Assembly (NCBI GenBank): GCA_002878315.1
Contig: PNIW01000002.1
Span: forward strand, 1 to 64,000
Reading direction: 5' to 3'
Length of the DNA: 64,000 nt
Source: Mesoaciditoga sp.
Lineage (GTDB): Bacteria; Thermotogota; Thermotogae; Mesoaciditogales; Mesoaciditogaceae
Below the pieces are notes generated by a model. The model worked only from the letters and a program-made list of their open reading frames with translations. It ran no database searches and was not told where the DNA came from. Positions 16,297 through 26,617 of this stretch are shown piece after piece (position 1 is the stretch's first letter; every line of letters starts with the position of its first letter). Made by a program: the position numbers and the translations under genes.

Positions 16297-18084
16297 TTAA
16301 GCCTCCGTAATTACCTGATATTTCTTGTCGAGTTGATCAAAGAAAGCATCGAGTTTTTCTTCGATCTTCTTGAATTCGTCTAATTGATCGCTTTTAACAT
16401 TTTCCTTCATTCTCATAAGCGTGTTGACGATATTCTCATCGAGTACCTCTGAGACGGCCACGCCCTTTGAAACGAGTTTTGAGGCCCTGTCAGCATAATG
16501 AAGGATCGTTTTGAGCATCGCATCCTGTTTTTTGAGAGGACAGTTACTGTCAACATCGCTAAATGCGTCCTGCTGAAGGTATCCTACCTTTATTATATTT
16601 GCGATTCTTACGGTCAATTTTTGATTGTCTGGAAGGACATCCTCGCCAACGAGTTTTATTATCTGCTGGAGGTTGTCATCTTCCGTGAGAATTTGCATTA
16701 TACGATCTCGCATTTTGTAAAAATCAGGATCGATATTTTTGGATATCCAATCTTTTAATTCGACAGCGTATTCGCTGTAACTGTCAAGCCAGTTTATCGA
16801 AGGATGGTGCCTGGCGTTGGCAAGTTGCCTATCAAGTTCCCAGAAGCATCTTATAAATCTCTTCGTGCCGGTTGTGACTGGCTCTGAGAAATCTCCTCCC
16901 GGTGGAGAAACGGCCCCTATGACCGAGACTGAGCCTATTCTCTCTTCGCCTCCGATCGTCTTAACCCTTCCAGCCCTTTCGTAAAACTCTCCTATTCGAG
17001 AGGCGAGATATGGCGGGAAACCCTCTTCGGCCGGCATTTCCTCAAGCCTTCCGGATATTTCCCTTAGCGCTTCGGCCCATCGAGAGGTTGAATCGGCCAT
17101 CAAAGCGACATTGTATCCCATGTCTCTGAAATACTCGGCCATCGTTATTCCGGTATATATAGAAGCCTCACGGGCAGAAACTGGCATGTTTGAGGTATTT
17201 GCTATGAGAATGGTCCTTTCCATCAGAGGCCTTCCGTTTCTCGGGTCTATCAATTGCGGAAATTCTTCGAGCACCTCTGTCATTTCATTTCCGCGTTCTC
17301 CGCATCCTATGTAAATTATGACGTCCGCGTCTGACCATTTTGCCAGTTGGTGCTGGACGACAGTCTTGCCCGTTCCGAATCCACCCGGAATCGCCGCGGT
17401 TCCACCTTTGCTTATCGGAAAGAGAGTGTCTATAACCCTTATTCCGGTTATAAGCGGCTCTCTCGGGGCAAGCCTTTCCGAATAAGGCCTCGGAATTCTT
17501 ACAGGCCATCTCTGGTAAAGTTTTATTTCTTCTTCTCCGTTCTCGGTTTGAACGGTCATAAGGACGGTATCAACGGTATACTTGCCGGAGGATTTAACAT
17601 TTTTCGCTATTCCAAAGACGTTGGGTGGAATCATTATCTTATGAATTACAGACTCCGTTTCTTTGACTGTCGCGATCACCTGACCACCGGTAACCCTGTC
17701 TCCATCCTTTACCTTTCCCATCTGGACATTCCATGACTTTTTCATATCTATTGGATCTGCAAATACTCCTCTTTTCATGAAATCGCCAGATGCGGCTTTC
17801 AAGACATCAAGAGGCCTTTGTATTCCGTCAAAGACCGATCCGATAAGGCCGGGTCCGAGGGTAACAGAAAGCAAATTACCGGTTCCGAGCACTTCCTCGC
17901 CCGGCTTTAGGTTGGTAGTCTCCTCGTAGACTTGAATAGTTGCGCTATCTCCTTCTAAACTTATTATTTCACCGGTCAGTTTCATCTCTCCGACGAAGAC
18001 CATTTCGTGCATCATAAAGCCCGTCATGTTTTTTGCCTTCACGACGGGACCATTTATCGAATAAAGTATCCCTTTTCTGTCCAC
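16297..18084 (-). CDS. atpA: V/A-type ATPase catalytic subunit A
   Basis: A 595-residue catalytic subunit. The P-loop [13 protein letters not shown] lies near residue 237, followed by [17 protein letters not shown] and [22 protein letters not shown], which are diagnostic of V/A-type A subunits (with the long bulge domain) rather than F-type beta. It starts at GTG 18084 behind AGGTGAT, close to the end of subunit E. It couples ATP with ion transport across the membrane; whether protons or sodium cannot be told because the ring subunit is not here. Confidence 0.96.
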   Translation of the reverse strand: MDRKGILYSINGPVVKAKNMTGFMMHEMVFVGEMKLTGEIISLEGDSATIQVYEETTNLKPGEEVLGTGNLLSVTLGPGLIGSVFDGIQRPLDVLKAASGDFMKRGVFADPIDMKKSWNVQMGKVKDGDRVTGGQVIATVKETESVIHKIMIPPNVFGIAKNVKSSGKYTVDTVLMTVQTENGEEEIKLYQRWPVRIPRPYSERLAPREPLITGIRVIDTLFPISKGGTAAIPGGFGTGKTVVQHQLAKWSDADVIIYIGCGERGNEMTEVLEEFPQLIDPRNGRPLMERTILIANTSNMPVSAREASIYTGITMAEYFRDMGYNVALMADSTSRWAEALREISGRLEEMPAEEGFPPYLASRIGEFYERAGRVKTIGGEERIGSVSVIGAVSPPGGDFSEPVTTGTKRFIRCFWELDRQLANARHHPSINWLDSYSEYAVELKDWISKNIDPDFYKMRDRIMQILTEDDNLQQIIKLVGEDVLPDNQKLTVRIANIIKVGYLQQDAFSDVDSNCPLKKQDAMLKTILHYADRASKLVSKGVAVSEVLDENIVNTLMRMKENVKSDQLDEFKKIEEKLDAFFDQLDKKYQVITEA

Positions 18085-18090
18085 TGACGA

Positions 18091-18696
18091 TCACCTAACC
18101 TTTAATCTTGCGAATAATTCCGAAAGATACTCTTCTTTTAATTCTTCTACCTTGTTCTCGAGCGAGTTTTCGACGATGGATTTTCCATCCTTTGAAAATA
18201 TAACAACGCCTCCGGCTATTTTAGCCTCTTCGTCTGAAACCGTTATATTTATATCCTTTGGAAATTTAGAAATTATTTTCGAAACAAGCGCTTTATCTTC
18301 TTTTCTGACCTTAACGATAATTTCTTTTGAGTCGAGAACCTTTATGGCGTCTTCAAGGAATTTGTAAAGCAAATCAGGGTAAGCAAGGGAACGGGGAAGT
18401 TCAAAAATCTTTTCTTTGAGAAGGTTCATAGCATCTTCCATTATATCTTTTTGACCTTCTATGAGGATTCTCGAAACCTTCGATTCGGCCTGGGACAATT
18501 CAGATCTTTCAATCTCTTTTATCTGTTTCTTTGCTGATTCTATTATTTGATTGTACTCCTCTGTCGCGCGCGTTTCGTATTCCTTTTTTATTTCATCGGC
18601 CTTTTTCTGGGCATCTGTTAAGATAGAATTGGCATCTTCTTCTGCCTTGTTTTTGACATAACTTTTTAACGCTTCAACCTTTTTTTCGACGTTCAT
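18091..18696 (-). CDS. atpE: V/A-type ATPase subunit E (peripheral stalk)
   Basis: A 201-residue protein with a long charged coiled coil in its first half (rich in K, E, A) and an alpha/beta C-terminal domain ending in VEELKEEYLSELFARL. This is the layout of the E subunit of the peripheral stalk. It overlaps subunit F by 4 nt and lies just before subunit A. Confidence 0.85.
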   Translation of the reverse strand: MNVEKKVEALKSYVKNKAEEDANSILTDAQKKADEIKKEYETRATEEYNQIIESAKKQIKEIERSELSQAESKVSRILIEGQKDIMEDAMNLLKEKIFELPRSLAYPDLLYKFLEDAIKVLDSKEIIVKVRKEDKALVSKIISKFPKDINITVSDEEAKIAGGVVIFSKDGKSIVENSLENKVEELKEEYLSELFARLKVR

Positions 18697-19004
18697 CCTA
18701 CCTTCACCCCGATCGCCTCTTGAACGTATTTTGTCAAAAAGTCCTTCGATCTTCTGCTGCCATGTCTGTCGGGGATAACCGTTACTATCGGAAGAGTTCT
18801 CGATTTGCGGAGTTTATCTAATTCCTCGGGAATCATTTCGGATATCTTTTCTGTGATCAAAAGCACGCCTACATCTTTGTCTTTTCTTATCTCGTAGATT
18901 TTGGAAATGATCTCATCTTTTTTGTGCAAAACCACGCCGTTTATTCCAGCCAGTCTCATTCCGGTGTATGTATCGATATTGTCGCTTATGAGAAAGAATC
19001 TCAT
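18693..19004 (-). CDS. atpF: V/A-type ATPase subunit F
   Basis: A 103-residue protein matching subunit F of the rotor: FLISDNIDTYTGMRLAGI at the start and VLLITEKISEMIPEELDKLR in the middle. It is the first protein gene of this operon, 22 bp after tRNA-Thr, with an AGAGGTGAT ribosome site. No room is left for a normal promoter between the tRNA and the start, so the tRNA and ATPase genes are probably one transcript. Confidence 0.88.
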   Translation of the reverse strand: MRFFLISDNIDTYTGMRLAGINGVVLHKKDEIISKIYEIRKDKDVGVLLITEKISEMIPEELDKLRKSRTLPIVTVIPDRHGSRRSKDFLTKYVQEAIGVKVG

Positions 19005-19026
19005 CTTATCACCTCTTTAAAAACAT

Positions 19027-19099
19027 AGCCAGCGTAGGGACTCGAACCCTAAACCTACTCATTACGAATGAGTTGCTCTACCGGTTGAGCTACGCTGGC
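19027..19099 (-). tRNA. tRNA-Thr (anticodon CGT)
   Basis: A 73-nt cloverleaf. The acceptor GCCAGCG pairs with CGCTGGC, the D arm is GCTC/GAGC, the anticodon arm is ACTCA-TTCGTAA-TGAGT with anticodon CGT, and the T arm is TAGGG-TTCGAGT-CCCTA. CCA is not encoded (ATG follows the discriminator T), unlike the Glu and Arg tRNA genes here. It leads the V-ATPase operon. Confidence 0.95.
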
Positions 19100-19114
19100 A
19101 AACGCACAAGATAG

Positions 19115-19143
19115 ATTATATCATAAAAGGTTATATCAGGCAA
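19115..19143 (-). promoter_or_regulatory. Promoter for tRNA-Thr and the V-ATPase operon
   Basis: The minus strand has TTGCCT (19138-19143), 17 bp, then TATAAT (19115-19120) with TGA just before the hexamer. The -35 box overlaps the last codons of glgC. The -10 ends 16 bp before the tRNA. Confidence 0.72.
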
Positions 19144-20404
19144 GGCCATCCGCTCTGAGATTTTTACCTCCCGGCACTTCTTTCACGTTCATCTCTACCA
19201 TGTTCAAAAAGTTACCGATAGACGCATTTTTCCCGATTTTTACGTTATTCCCAACGATGACGCATTCTCCTATAACGCTTATTCCCGAATTGTATATGTT
19301 CGGATATCTCTCATTCGGTACATTCTCTCCGATTCCTATCTGACAGTCATTCCCTATCACGACATTTTCGCTTATTATCGCGTTTTCGATGAAACAATTT
19401 TCGCCTATTTTGACATTAGTCATTATAACTGAATTTTTGACGTAGGATCCGCGTCCCAAAGTCACACCCTGAAAGAGCACAGAACTTTCTGCCGTTCCAT
19501 TTACGATGCATCCTTCGCTCGTTAGAGAATTCAGGATTTTTGCATTCGGTCCGAAGAATGCGGGCGGCATTTCAGCGCTGTGTGTGTAAAATCTCCAGTT
19601 TGGATCGTAAAGGTTTAAAGCCGGCATAGACCTTGTAAGGTCTATATTTGCTTCCCAAAAAGCGTCTATCGTTCCGACATCTCTCCAGTATCCTTCGAAT
19701 TCATAAGCGTAGATGGCCCTTTGAGAGACAAGATTTGGCATTATATCCTTTCCGAAGTCATGAGAAGAACTTTCATCTGTTGAATCTTTTATGAGAATCT
19801 CTCTTAGCAAAGGCCAATTGAATATGTATATACCCATCGAAGCGAGTTGGGATCTTGGATTTTTCGGCTTTTCTTCGAATTCTTTTACTTTAGATATGTT
19901 GTCCGTTATGACTGTTCCAAATCTGTGAGCCTCTGAGAGCGGTACCCTTATGCATGAAATCGTTGCATCGGCATTTTTAGAGATGTGAAAGTCAAGCATC
20001 TCGTTGTAATCCATTGAGTAGACATGATCTCCTGAGAGTATGAGAACATATTTTGGGGAGAATTGATCTATAAAATCTATGTTTTGAGCGACGGCATGTG
20101 CCGTTCCCTTGTACCATTCACCTTCGGTCGAAGCAGCGTATGGAGAGAGTATGAAAAGACCGCCATTCTTTCTGTCCATGTCCCAATCTCTTCCAACGCC
20201 TAAATGAGTGCTTAAAACTCTCGGCCTGTACTGGGTGAGCACGCCGACTGTGTATATGGAAGAGTTCACGCAATTTGAGAGGGTAAAATCTATTATTCTG
20301 TACTTTCCTCCAAACGGAACCGCGGGCTTGACCACATTTTCGGTAAGAACCCCTAACCTTGTACCCTGACCTCCCGCAAGTATCATCGCTACAATCTCAT
20401 TCAT
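19136..20404 (-). CDS. glgC: Glucose-1-phosphate adenylyltransferase, catalytic subunit
   Basis: A 422-residue enzyme that makes ADP-glucose from ATP and glucose-1-phosphate for glycogen synthesis. The intact nucleotide loop [14 protein letters not shown] and [16 protein letters not shown] are at the N-terminus, and [10 protein letters not shown] carries the metal-binding Asp. The last 130 residues form a left-handed beta helix with repeated hexapeptides ([19 protein letters not shown]). It lies 12 bp after glgD, its likely partner in a hetero-tetramer. Confidence 0.94.
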   Translation of the reverse strand: MNEIVAMILAGGQGTRLGVLTENVVKPAVPFGGKYRIIDFTLSNCVNSSIYTVGVLTQYRPRVLSTHLGVGRDWDMDRKNGGLFILSPYAASTEGEWYKGTAHAVAQNIDFIDQFSPKYVLILSGDHVYSMDYNEMLDFHISKNADATISCIRVPLSEAHRFGTVITDNISKVKEFEEKPKNPRSQLASMGIYIFNWPLLREILIKDSTDESSSHDFGKDIMPNLVSQRAIYAYEFEGYWRDVGTIDAFWEANIDLTRSMPALNLYDPNWRFYTHSAEMPPAFFGPNAKILNSLTSEGCIVNGTAESSVLFQGVTLGRGSYVKNSVIMTNVKIGENCFIENAIISENVVIGNDCQIGIGENVPNERYPNIYNSGISVIGECVIVGNNVKIGKNASIGNFLNMVEMNVKEVPGGKNLRADGLA

Positions 20405-20416
20405 CTTATCAACCTC

Positions 20417-21535
20417 TCAGACGACCTGCCATTTTTCAAAAACAAGGGGTTCTTCATATCCGATGTAGGATTTTTCGCTTCTTATGGTGACATTTTTGTC
20501 TAAGATGCAATTCACTAACTTTGCTCCCTCTTCTATGACAGATCCTTCCATTATGACAGAGTCTTCGACGTACGCGCCGGCCTTTACATTGACGTTCCTG
20601 AAAAGCACGCTGTTTGTAACTCTTCCGGATATTATACATCCATCCGCGATTATCGAACTTGTAACCGATCCGGTCGATGTGATTTTCGGAGGAGCGAGAT
20701 CCTTGAGTTTTGTGTATATCTTTCTTTGCGGCGGAAAAAGTTCGTTCAGAATATCCGGATTGAGCATATCCATGTTGACCTTTTTGTACTCTATAAGGGA
20801 TTTTTTTATATTTCTCCAGTATCCGGAAAATTCGTAGGACATGATGTTAAGGCTGTTGATGTTCGGAATGATTATGTCCTTTACAAGATCGTATTTCCCA
20901 TTAGGTACGGTCGAATAGAGAATGTCCATCATCAACTTCTTATTCATGAAATAAACGCCAAGATTTATCATGTCTCCCGGATTTTCTTTGTCTTTTTCGA
21001 CGAAATAGGTTATTCTGTTATTTTCATTGACCTTGACGGTACCGTACATTGCCGGATCGTATCCGGCAGAGGATTTGGTCAAAATCGTTATATCGGCAGC
21101 CGTCGCTAAGTGATATTTGAAAAGCGGGGTGAAGTCTATGTTGTATATGTGATCTCCCGACCCTATAAGAACGTAATCCTCTTCTCCTCTTCTTAAGACC
21201 GTTATGTTCTGGTGAATGGCATCTGCCGTTCCCCTGTACCATAACTGGCTTGTTTCGCTGACGTAAGGCTGAAGAATGTAAAGCCCACCGTTTTTCCTGT
21301 CAAGGTCCCATTCTCTTCCGGATCCTAAATGATCCATGAGGCTTCGCGGATTATACTGGGTGAGCACGCCGACCTTCCTTATTCCGGCCCTTACCATATT
21401 CGATAGCGTGAAATCAATGGCGCGATACTTACCGGCAACAGGCATGGCCGCAGAGGCTCTTCTGTTTGTCAGTTTTCCAAGATTTTCCCCCTTCTGACCG
21501 GCAAGAATCAATCCAAGAACCTTCAAAAGATGCAC
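20417..21535 (-). CDS. glgD: Glucose-1-phosphate adenylyltransferase-like subunit GlgD
   Basis: A 372-residue GlgC paralogue. The fold is kept (KYRAIDFTLSN, GSGDHIYNIDF, C-terminal beta helix), but the nucleotide loop is changed from GGxGTRL to GQKGENL, as expected for the poorly active, regulatory GlgD subunit. It starts at GTG 21535 behind AGAGGGGG. Pairing with the adjacent GlgC would give a more active, regulated enzyme, as in known GlgC-GlgD pairs. Confidence 0.9.
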   Translation of the reverse strand: MHLLKVLGLILAGQKGENLGKLTNRRASAAMPVAGKYRAIDFTLSNMVRAGIRKVGVLTQYNPRSLMDHLGSGREWDLDRKNGGLYILQPYVSETSQLWYRGTADAIHQNITVLRRGEEDYVLIGSGDHIYNIDFTPLFKYHLATAADITILTKSSAGYDPAMYGTVKVNENNRITYFVEKDKENPGDMINLGVYFMNKKLMMDILYSTVPNGKYDLVKDIIIPNINSLNIMSYEFSGYWRNIKKSLIEYKKVNMDMLNPDILNELFPPQRKIYTKLKDLAPPKITSTGSVTSSIIADGCIISGRVTNSVLFRNVNVKAGAYVEDSVIMEGSVIEEGAKLVNCILDKNVTIRSEKSYIGYEEPLVFEKWQVV

Positions 21536-21541
21536 CCCCTC

Positions 21542-22795
21542 TCAAAAAATGTCTGGATAAAGCGGAAACTTTTTGCACAGAGCCTCAACGCGTTCCTTTG
21601 CAACGCGCTTGTTTTGATCAGAATGATCGTGAATTACAGAGGCAATTATGTCTGCTATTTCCTCCATTTCATTTTCTTTCATCCCGCGGGTCGTGACGGC
21701 CGGTGTCCCTATTCTTATTCCGCTTGTTATCGTCGGCGGTCTTTGTTCTCTCGGGATCGTGTTTTTGTTAACCGTTATGCCAATCTCGCCGAGCAAATTT
21801 TCGACCTCTTTACCGGTAAGGCCTGTATCGACAAGATCTACAAGCATAAGATGTGTATCGGTACCGCCGGAGACGATCCTTATCTTTCTTTCTGAAAGGG
21901 CCTTCGCGAGATGAGCCGCATTTTTGACTATCTGCTTTTGATAATCTTTGAATTGTGGGGTCATCGCTTCTTTAAAGCAAACTGCCTTGGCCGCTATTAT
22001 ATGCATCAATGGACCTCCCTGCGTGCCGGGGAAGATCATTTTGTCTATCTGCTTTCCAAAATCTTTTTTAGAGAGTATCAATCCGCCACGTGGCCCTCTC
22101 AGAGTTTTATGCGTTGTTGATGTAACGACGTGGGCATATTCAATCGGATTGGGATGGATCTTCGCCGCAACGAGGCCGGCAAAATGTGCCATATCCACAA
22201 CGAGATATGCGCCGACTTCGTCTGCGATCTCTTTGAAACGCTTGAAATCTATAATTCTTGGGTATGCGCTACCGCCAGTTATTATGATCTTAGGCTTATT
22301 TTCAATTGCCAGGGCTCTGACCTGATCGTAGTCTATCGTCTCGGTATCGGGATTAAGGCCGTAAGGAATTACTTTGTAAAGTTTTCCTGAAAAATTCACA
22401 GGCGATCCGTGCGTGAGATGACCGCCCTGCGTTAGAGAAAGTCCCATTATGACGCTTCCGGGCTCTGCAAGAGACATGTAAGCGGCCATGTTTGCCTGAG
22501 AACCAGAGTGCGGCTGGACATTCGCGTATTCTGCATCGAACAGTTGACATGCCCTGTCTCTTGCTAAATTTTCGGCGATATCGACGATTTCGCAACCGCC
22601 GTAATATCTCTTTCCGGGATATCCTTCGGCGTATTTGTTGGTAAGCACACTTCCCATAGCCTGCAGAACGGCTTTTGAGACAAAATTTTCAGAGGCTATA
22701 AGTTCAAGTCCATTTCTTTGCCTTTCGAGTTCTTTGTGAATGACATCGTAAATTTCAGGATCGACACTTTTTACCTCTTCCCACATGTCTTTCAT
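21542..22795 (-). CDS. glyA: Serine hydroxymethyltransferase
   Basis: A 417-residue PLP enzyme that interconverts serine and glycine and produces methylene-tetrahydrofolate. Visible motifs are [15 protein letters not shown] near residue 55, [13 protein letters not shown] near 95, and [16 protein letters not shown] near 225 with the PLP Lys. It is 6 bp upstream of glgD in the same run and 13 bp after the sigma54 activator. The folate link with folK/folP upstream may be coincidental. Confidence 0.97.
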   Translation of the reverse strand: MKDMWEEVKSVDPEIYDVIHKELERQRNGLELIASENFVSKAVLQAMGSVLTNKYAEGYPGKRYYGGCEIVDIAENLARDRACQLFDAEYANVQPHSGSQANMAAYMSLAEPGSVIMGLSLTQGGHLTHGSPVNFSGKLYKVIPYGLNPDTETIDYDQVRALAIENKPKIIITGGSAYPRIIDFKRFKEIADEVGAYLVVDMAHFAGLVAAKIHPNPIEYAHVVTSTTHKTLRGPRGGLILSKKDFGKQIDKMIFPGTQGGPLMHIIAAKAVCFKEAMTPQFKDYQKQIVKNAAHLAKALSERKIRIVSGGTDTHLMLVDLVDTGLTGKEVENLLGEIGITVNKNTIPREQRPPTITSGIRIGTPAVTTRGMKENEMEEIADIIASVIHDHSDQNKRVAKERVEALCKKFPLYPDIF

Positions 22796-22808
22796 TTTTA
22801 ATGCCTCC

Positions 22809-24518
22809 TCACTTTAACTGGTACTGTTCCATTTTGTAAAAAAGGGTTCTTAAACTTATTCCCAAACTCTTTGCCGTCTCTTTTCTATTTCCGTTATTCG
22901 CCTTTAGAGCCTCCTCTATCAAACTCTTTTCGTAAGCGGCAAGAGACTTCTTCAATCCTTCGTGTTTTGGGCCTTTATAGGTGCCCGAATATGGAGGAAG
23001 GGAAGAAAGTTTTATCTCTCTTTCGCTTATATCCATGTTTATCATCGCGCGCGCTATGAAATTCTCAAGTTCTCTAACATTGCCGGGCCATGAAAGACTT
23101 TTTATAACCCTTAGCGCATCATTCGAAATGCCAGTCACGGCTCTTCCGTATTCCTGATTTAATTTTCTTATTATGTACTTGACAAGAGGCTCTATGTCTT
23201 CTGCCCTTTCTCTTAAGGGCGGAATGTATATCGGCACAACGTTTATTCTGTAATAGAGATCGGGTATAAATTTTCCCGTCTTTACCATTTCTTCGAGGTC
23301 TATGTTTGTGGCAGATATAATCCTCACATCGAGGTGCTTTGTCTTTGAACTGCCGAGTTTTGTTATTTCCATTTCCTGTAAAAATCTCAAAAATTTGGAT
23401 TGGACGGTTAATTCCATCTTTCCTATCTCGTCTAAAAACAAAGTCCCTCCGTCTGCCTCCTCAAGAAGGCCTATTCTTCCACCCTTTCGCGCTCCTGTGA
23501 AGGCTCCTTCTTCGTATCCAAAAAGTTCCGATTCGAGAATGCCTTCGGGAAGAGCGGCACAGTTAACGCTGACAAATGGATTATTCCTTCTATCGCTTGC
23601 GTTATGGATCGCGTGGGCAAAAAGTTCCTTGCCAGTTCCAGATTCTCCTCTCAAAAGCACGGTGGCTTTCGTAGGCGCAACTTTCTTTGCCTGAGTTATC
23701 GCTATCTGCATGGCGCGTCCATTACCTATTATATCGTCGAAGGTGTATTTTGCCTTGAGCCTTCTTAACATTCTATTTGCCTCTTCGAGTTCGCGGCTTA
23801 ATGAGAGTATCTTTGAAACGTCGTGGATGACTCCAACGCTTCCAACGAATTTGTCATCTACAAAAAGCGGGGTTACATCAACGATGACATCCTTTTTCAT
23901 CGGGCCGACCTTTAGCCTGTGGCCTAAGATCGGTTTCTTTTCTTTTGCAACCATCATATGAACGCTCTCGCCTTCGGCTATATCTATCGTCGCCGGTTTT
24001 CCTATAACCTCTTCTTCGTTGAAACCGGTTAATTTGGTGTATTCACGGTTTACCATTACAACGCGTCCATCTTTATCGGCGACACTTATCGCGTCATCTG
24101 TGGATTCTATTATCTTTTCAAGCATTAGACGAATTCGCCTTAGATCTGTAACTTCTTCGGCCATTCTCTGGATCTCTGTGATATCTCTAAAGACCGCAAT
24201 GGCACCCTTTAGATTCCCCTGATCGTCTAAAAGAGGTATTCTGGACGTTATTATCTTGGTCTTCCCTATGTTCTGGATTTGATCTATTTCGGGTTTTTTA
24301 CTTTCGACGACATTTTGAAGCCTTGTATTTGGAACAACATCGACCACCTTCTTTCCGACGTAATCGATGGCCTCTATTTGAAGAATTTGGCGGGCCGCTT
24401 TGTTTATGAAAATAACCTCGGCCCTTGAATTTACCATTATAACTCCTTCATTCATCGAATCAAGGGCATGCTCATAATATTCGTATTTTGAGTCAATTAA
24501 GATATTCTCCGAATCCAT
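22809..24518 (-). CDS. Sigma54-dependent transcriptional activator with two PAS domains
   Basis: About 569 residues from ATG 24518, which has GGGGAG upstream; a start at 24536 is also open. Two PAS domains lie at about 15-115 and 135-240, an AAA+ domain at about 265-490 with Walker A GESGTGKE, and the intact [15 protein letters not shown] loop that contacts sigma54. The end is a Fis-type helix-turn-helix ([20 protein letters not shown]). It lacks a receiver domain, so small-molecule or redox sensing by the PAS domains is inferred. It overlaps nadK. Targets are unknown; no clear -24/-12 promoter was recognised in the window. Confidence 0.88.
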   Translation of the reverse strand: MDSENILIDSKYEYYEHALDSMNEGVIMVNSRAEVIFINKAARQILQIEAIDYVGKKVVDVVPNTRLQNVVESKKPEIDQIQNIGKTKIITSRIPLLDDQGNLKGAIAVFRDITEIQRMAEEVTDLRRIRLMLEKIIESTDDAISVADKDGRVVMVNREYTKLTGFNEEEVIGKPATIDIAEGESVHMMVAKEKKPILGHRLKVGPMKKDVIVDVTPLFVDDKFVGSVGVIHDVSKILSLSRELEEANRMLRRLKAKYTFDDIIGNGRAMQIAITQAKKVAPTKATVLLRGESGTGKELFAHAIHNASDRRNNPFVSVNCAALPEGILESELFGYEEGAFTGARKGGRIGLLEEADGGTLFLDEIGKMELTVQSKFLRFLQEMEITKLGSSKTKHLDVRIISATNIDLEEMVKTGKFIPDLYYRINVVPIYIPPLRERAEDIEPLVKYIIRKLNQEYGRAVTGISNDALRVIKSLSWPGNVRELENFIARAMINMDISEREIKLSSLPPYSGTYKGPKHEGLKKSLAAYEKSLIEEALKANNGNRKETAKSLGISLRTLFYKMEQYQLK

Positions 24519-25314
24519 TGCGCGCTCCCCAGGCAAGTTTTTGATTCACTATTTTAAAGAAGTCCTTTGAATAATCGCAAATGAATTTGACATATTTTTC
24601 CGTTCCCGTGATTTCAAAAATCTCAATATTTTTATACCGATCTATTATATCCCCATCTGAAAGCGCAAAATAACTTTCCTCATTTCTCGGCTCGATCTTT
24701 ATTTCTACTTTTCTTTCAGTCGAGACTATTACGGGGGTCTTCAAAAGAGTATGGGCCATCATCGGAACTATTGAAAGGACCGGAGCCTTTGGATCGATGA
24801 TGGGACCGCCCGCTGAAAGGTTGTAAGCGGTTGATCCCGTCGATGTCGAGACAAGCATCCCGTCACAAATCACAGATCCCATCAACACCCCATCTATACT
24901 TATGGTGGCATTTATCAAATGTGAATGAATATCGCGCTGGACCAAAAAATCGTTGAGAAATAAGTGTTCGCCGAATTTGCCCGAAACCATAGAGAGGTTT
25001 CTTTTCATAATGTAAAATCTGCCATCAAAGATGTCTTCCAAAAACGTGTCAATGTCTTTGAAATCGTAGGGACTTAAAAAACCTAAATGGCCGAAATTTA
25101 TTCCGACGATTAAAGGATTTTTGTCCGCAATGCTTTTTGAATATCTCAGAACGGTTCCATCCCCTCCAAGAATAAAGACTAAAGAATTGGAGGTAATAGA
25201 CTCTTTTTCAAATATTGGAAATCTTTTCTCTACCTTTTCTTTCAGTATCTTTGCGGCTTTTACAGCCTCAGCATTTTTTTCATTTGCAAGGATCGTTATT
25301 CCATCGAAACTCAT
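24493..25314 (-). CDS. nadK: NAD kinase
   Basis: A 273-residue kinase that phosphorylates NAD to NADP. The GGDGT motif is at about 52-56 (VFILGGDGTVLRYSKS) and the second signature, MLVSTSTGSTAYNLSAGGP, lies near residue 155. Its last 8 codons overlap the sigma54 activator start at 24518, and its start overlaps the yggT end by 4 nt, so the block is tightly packed. An NAD synthetase gene lies upstream in the same strand run. Confidence 0.93.
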   Translation of the reverse strand: MSFDGITILANEKNAEAVKAAKILKEKVEKRFPIFEKESITSNSLVFILGGDGTVLRYSKSIADKNPLIVGINFGHLGFLSPYDFKDIDTFLEDIFDGRFYIMKRNLSMVSGKFGEHLFLNDFLVQRDIHSHLINATISIDGVLMGSVICDGMLVSTSTGSTAYNLSAGGPIIDPKAPVLSIVPMMAHTLLKTPVIVSTERKVEIKIEPRNEESYFALSDGDIIDRYKNIEIFEITGTEKYVKFICDYSKDFFKIVNQKLAWGARNGFGEYLN

Positions 25315-25607
25315 CTTCTTAACACCACGCTGAAGTCGAAGAGAGAGTTAACGACGAACAACTGGATGAAGACAAGAATGAGAAAAACGACGAATGGTGT
25401 GAAATCTATATACCCAAACGGGTGTATCCACCTTCTAAACGGCCTCAGAATCGGATCGGACATTTCGTCGAAGATCCTTCTCAAAGGAAACCCGTAAGGA
25501 AGGATAAAACTCAGTATCCCGTCTATTATCAGGACAACCATGAAAAAGATCACCACTATGTTCAGAATAACCGCTATAGCGTAAACGAGATTCGCAATGG
25601 CAAACAT
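25311..25607 (-). CDS. YggT-family membrane protein
   Basis: A 98-residue protein with two hydrophobic segments (about 3-30 and 70-92) around a loop containing LRRIFDEMSDPILRPFRRW, the typical YggT signature. YggT proteins are often near cell-division or pyrroline reductase genes and are linked with osmotic tolerance; the exact function is not settled. It lies between ruvB and nadK. Confidence 0.85.
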   Translation of the reverse strand: MFAIANLVYAIAVILNIVVIFFMVVLIIDGILSFILPYGFPLRRIFDEMSDPILRPFRRWIHPFGYIDFTPFVVFLILVFIQLFVVNSLFDFSVVLRR

Positions 25608-25620
25608 TGTTCACATCCTT

Positions 25621-26610
25621 TCAAATCAAAGATTCTCCTAAAACCGAATACCCCTTCTGGGTCAAGACCCTTCCCCTTGAAGTTCTCGCTATGAACCCCC
25701 CCTGAAGCAAAAAAGGTTCGTATACCTCGTTTATGGTCTCTGCCTCTATTCCAACACTCGCAGCCAAAGCGTTAAGACCGACGGGACCGCCCTTGTAATC
25801 GTGCGCTATTTTCGAAAGTATCTTTATGTCCATCTCGTCGAGACCGTTTTTGTCTATTTGCATCGCATTAAAGGCCTCTTCGATGATTTCTTCGTTGAGC
25901 ACGTCCTTCCCCTTTACAGTTGCAAAATCTCTTATTCTCTTGACAAATCTGTTCATAACGCGCGGAGTTCCTCTCGCCCTTTTTGCGATTTCGATAGCGC
26001 TTTTGTCATCTATCTTTACGCCGAGCAGATGCGCCGTTCTTTTTCCTATCTGTGCAAGTTCTTCTACCGTGTAAAAATCCATTTCGAAGATCATTCCGAA
26101 TCTATTTCTTAATGGGGACGTGAGCAGGCCGCTGCGGGTTGTGGCCCCGACGAGCGTGAAAGGACTTACCGAAAGCCTTACGCTCCTTGCACCAGGCCCT
26201 TTTCCAACTATTACATCTATTTGGAAATCCTCCATGGCAGAATAGAGCACCTCCTCGACGGGATGTGGTAACCTGTGTATCTCATCTATGAAAAGCACAT
26301 CCTTTGAATTCAAAGAGGTGAGTATGGCCGCAAGATCTCCCTGCCTTTCGATAACGGGTCCGCTTGTCATGCGCAAATTACCGCCAACTTCATTCGCTAT
26401 TATCATGGCAAGGGTAGTTTTTCCAAGTCCCGCCGGACCGGCAAGGAGAATGTGATCGAGCACTTCTCCTCTCATCGAAGAAGCCTTTATGGCCACCCCA
26501 AGCCTTGATTTTATCTTCTCCTGACCTATGTAATCCTCTAATTTAGAAGGTCTCAAAGAGACAAGAGAATCGTCCTCTTTTTGTGGCTCTGAAGAAAGTA
26601 ATCTCGCCAT
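25621..26610 (-). CDS. ruvB: Holliday junction branch migration helicase RuvB
   Basis: A 329-residue AAA+ ATPase. N-terminal LRPSKLEDYIGQEKIK, Walker A AGPAGLGKTTLA near residue 61, Walker B VLFIDEIHRLP near 105, sensor motif GATTRSGLLTSPLRNRFG near 155, and a C-terminal winged helix ending ARTSRGRVLTQKGY. It drives branch migration with RuvA, which is not in the window. It is 7 bp after asnS. Confidence 0.97.
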   Translation of the reverse strand: MARLLSSEPQKEDDSLVSLRPSKLEDYIGQEKIKSRLGVAIKASSMRGEVLDHILLAGPAGLGKTTLAMIIANEVGGNLRMTSGPVIERQGDLAAILTSLNSKDVLFIDEIHRLPHPVEEVLYSAMEDFQIDVIVGKGPGARSVRLSVSPFTLVGATTRSGLLTSPLRNRFGMIFEMDFYTVEELAQIGKRTAHLLGVKIDDKSAIEIAKRARGTPRVMNRFVKRIRDFATVKGKDVLNEEIIEEAFNAMQIDKNGLDEMDIKILSKIAHDYKGGPVGLNALAASVGIEAETINEVYEPFLLQGGFIARTSRGRVLTQKGYSVLGESLI

Positions 26611-26617
26611 TTCAACC

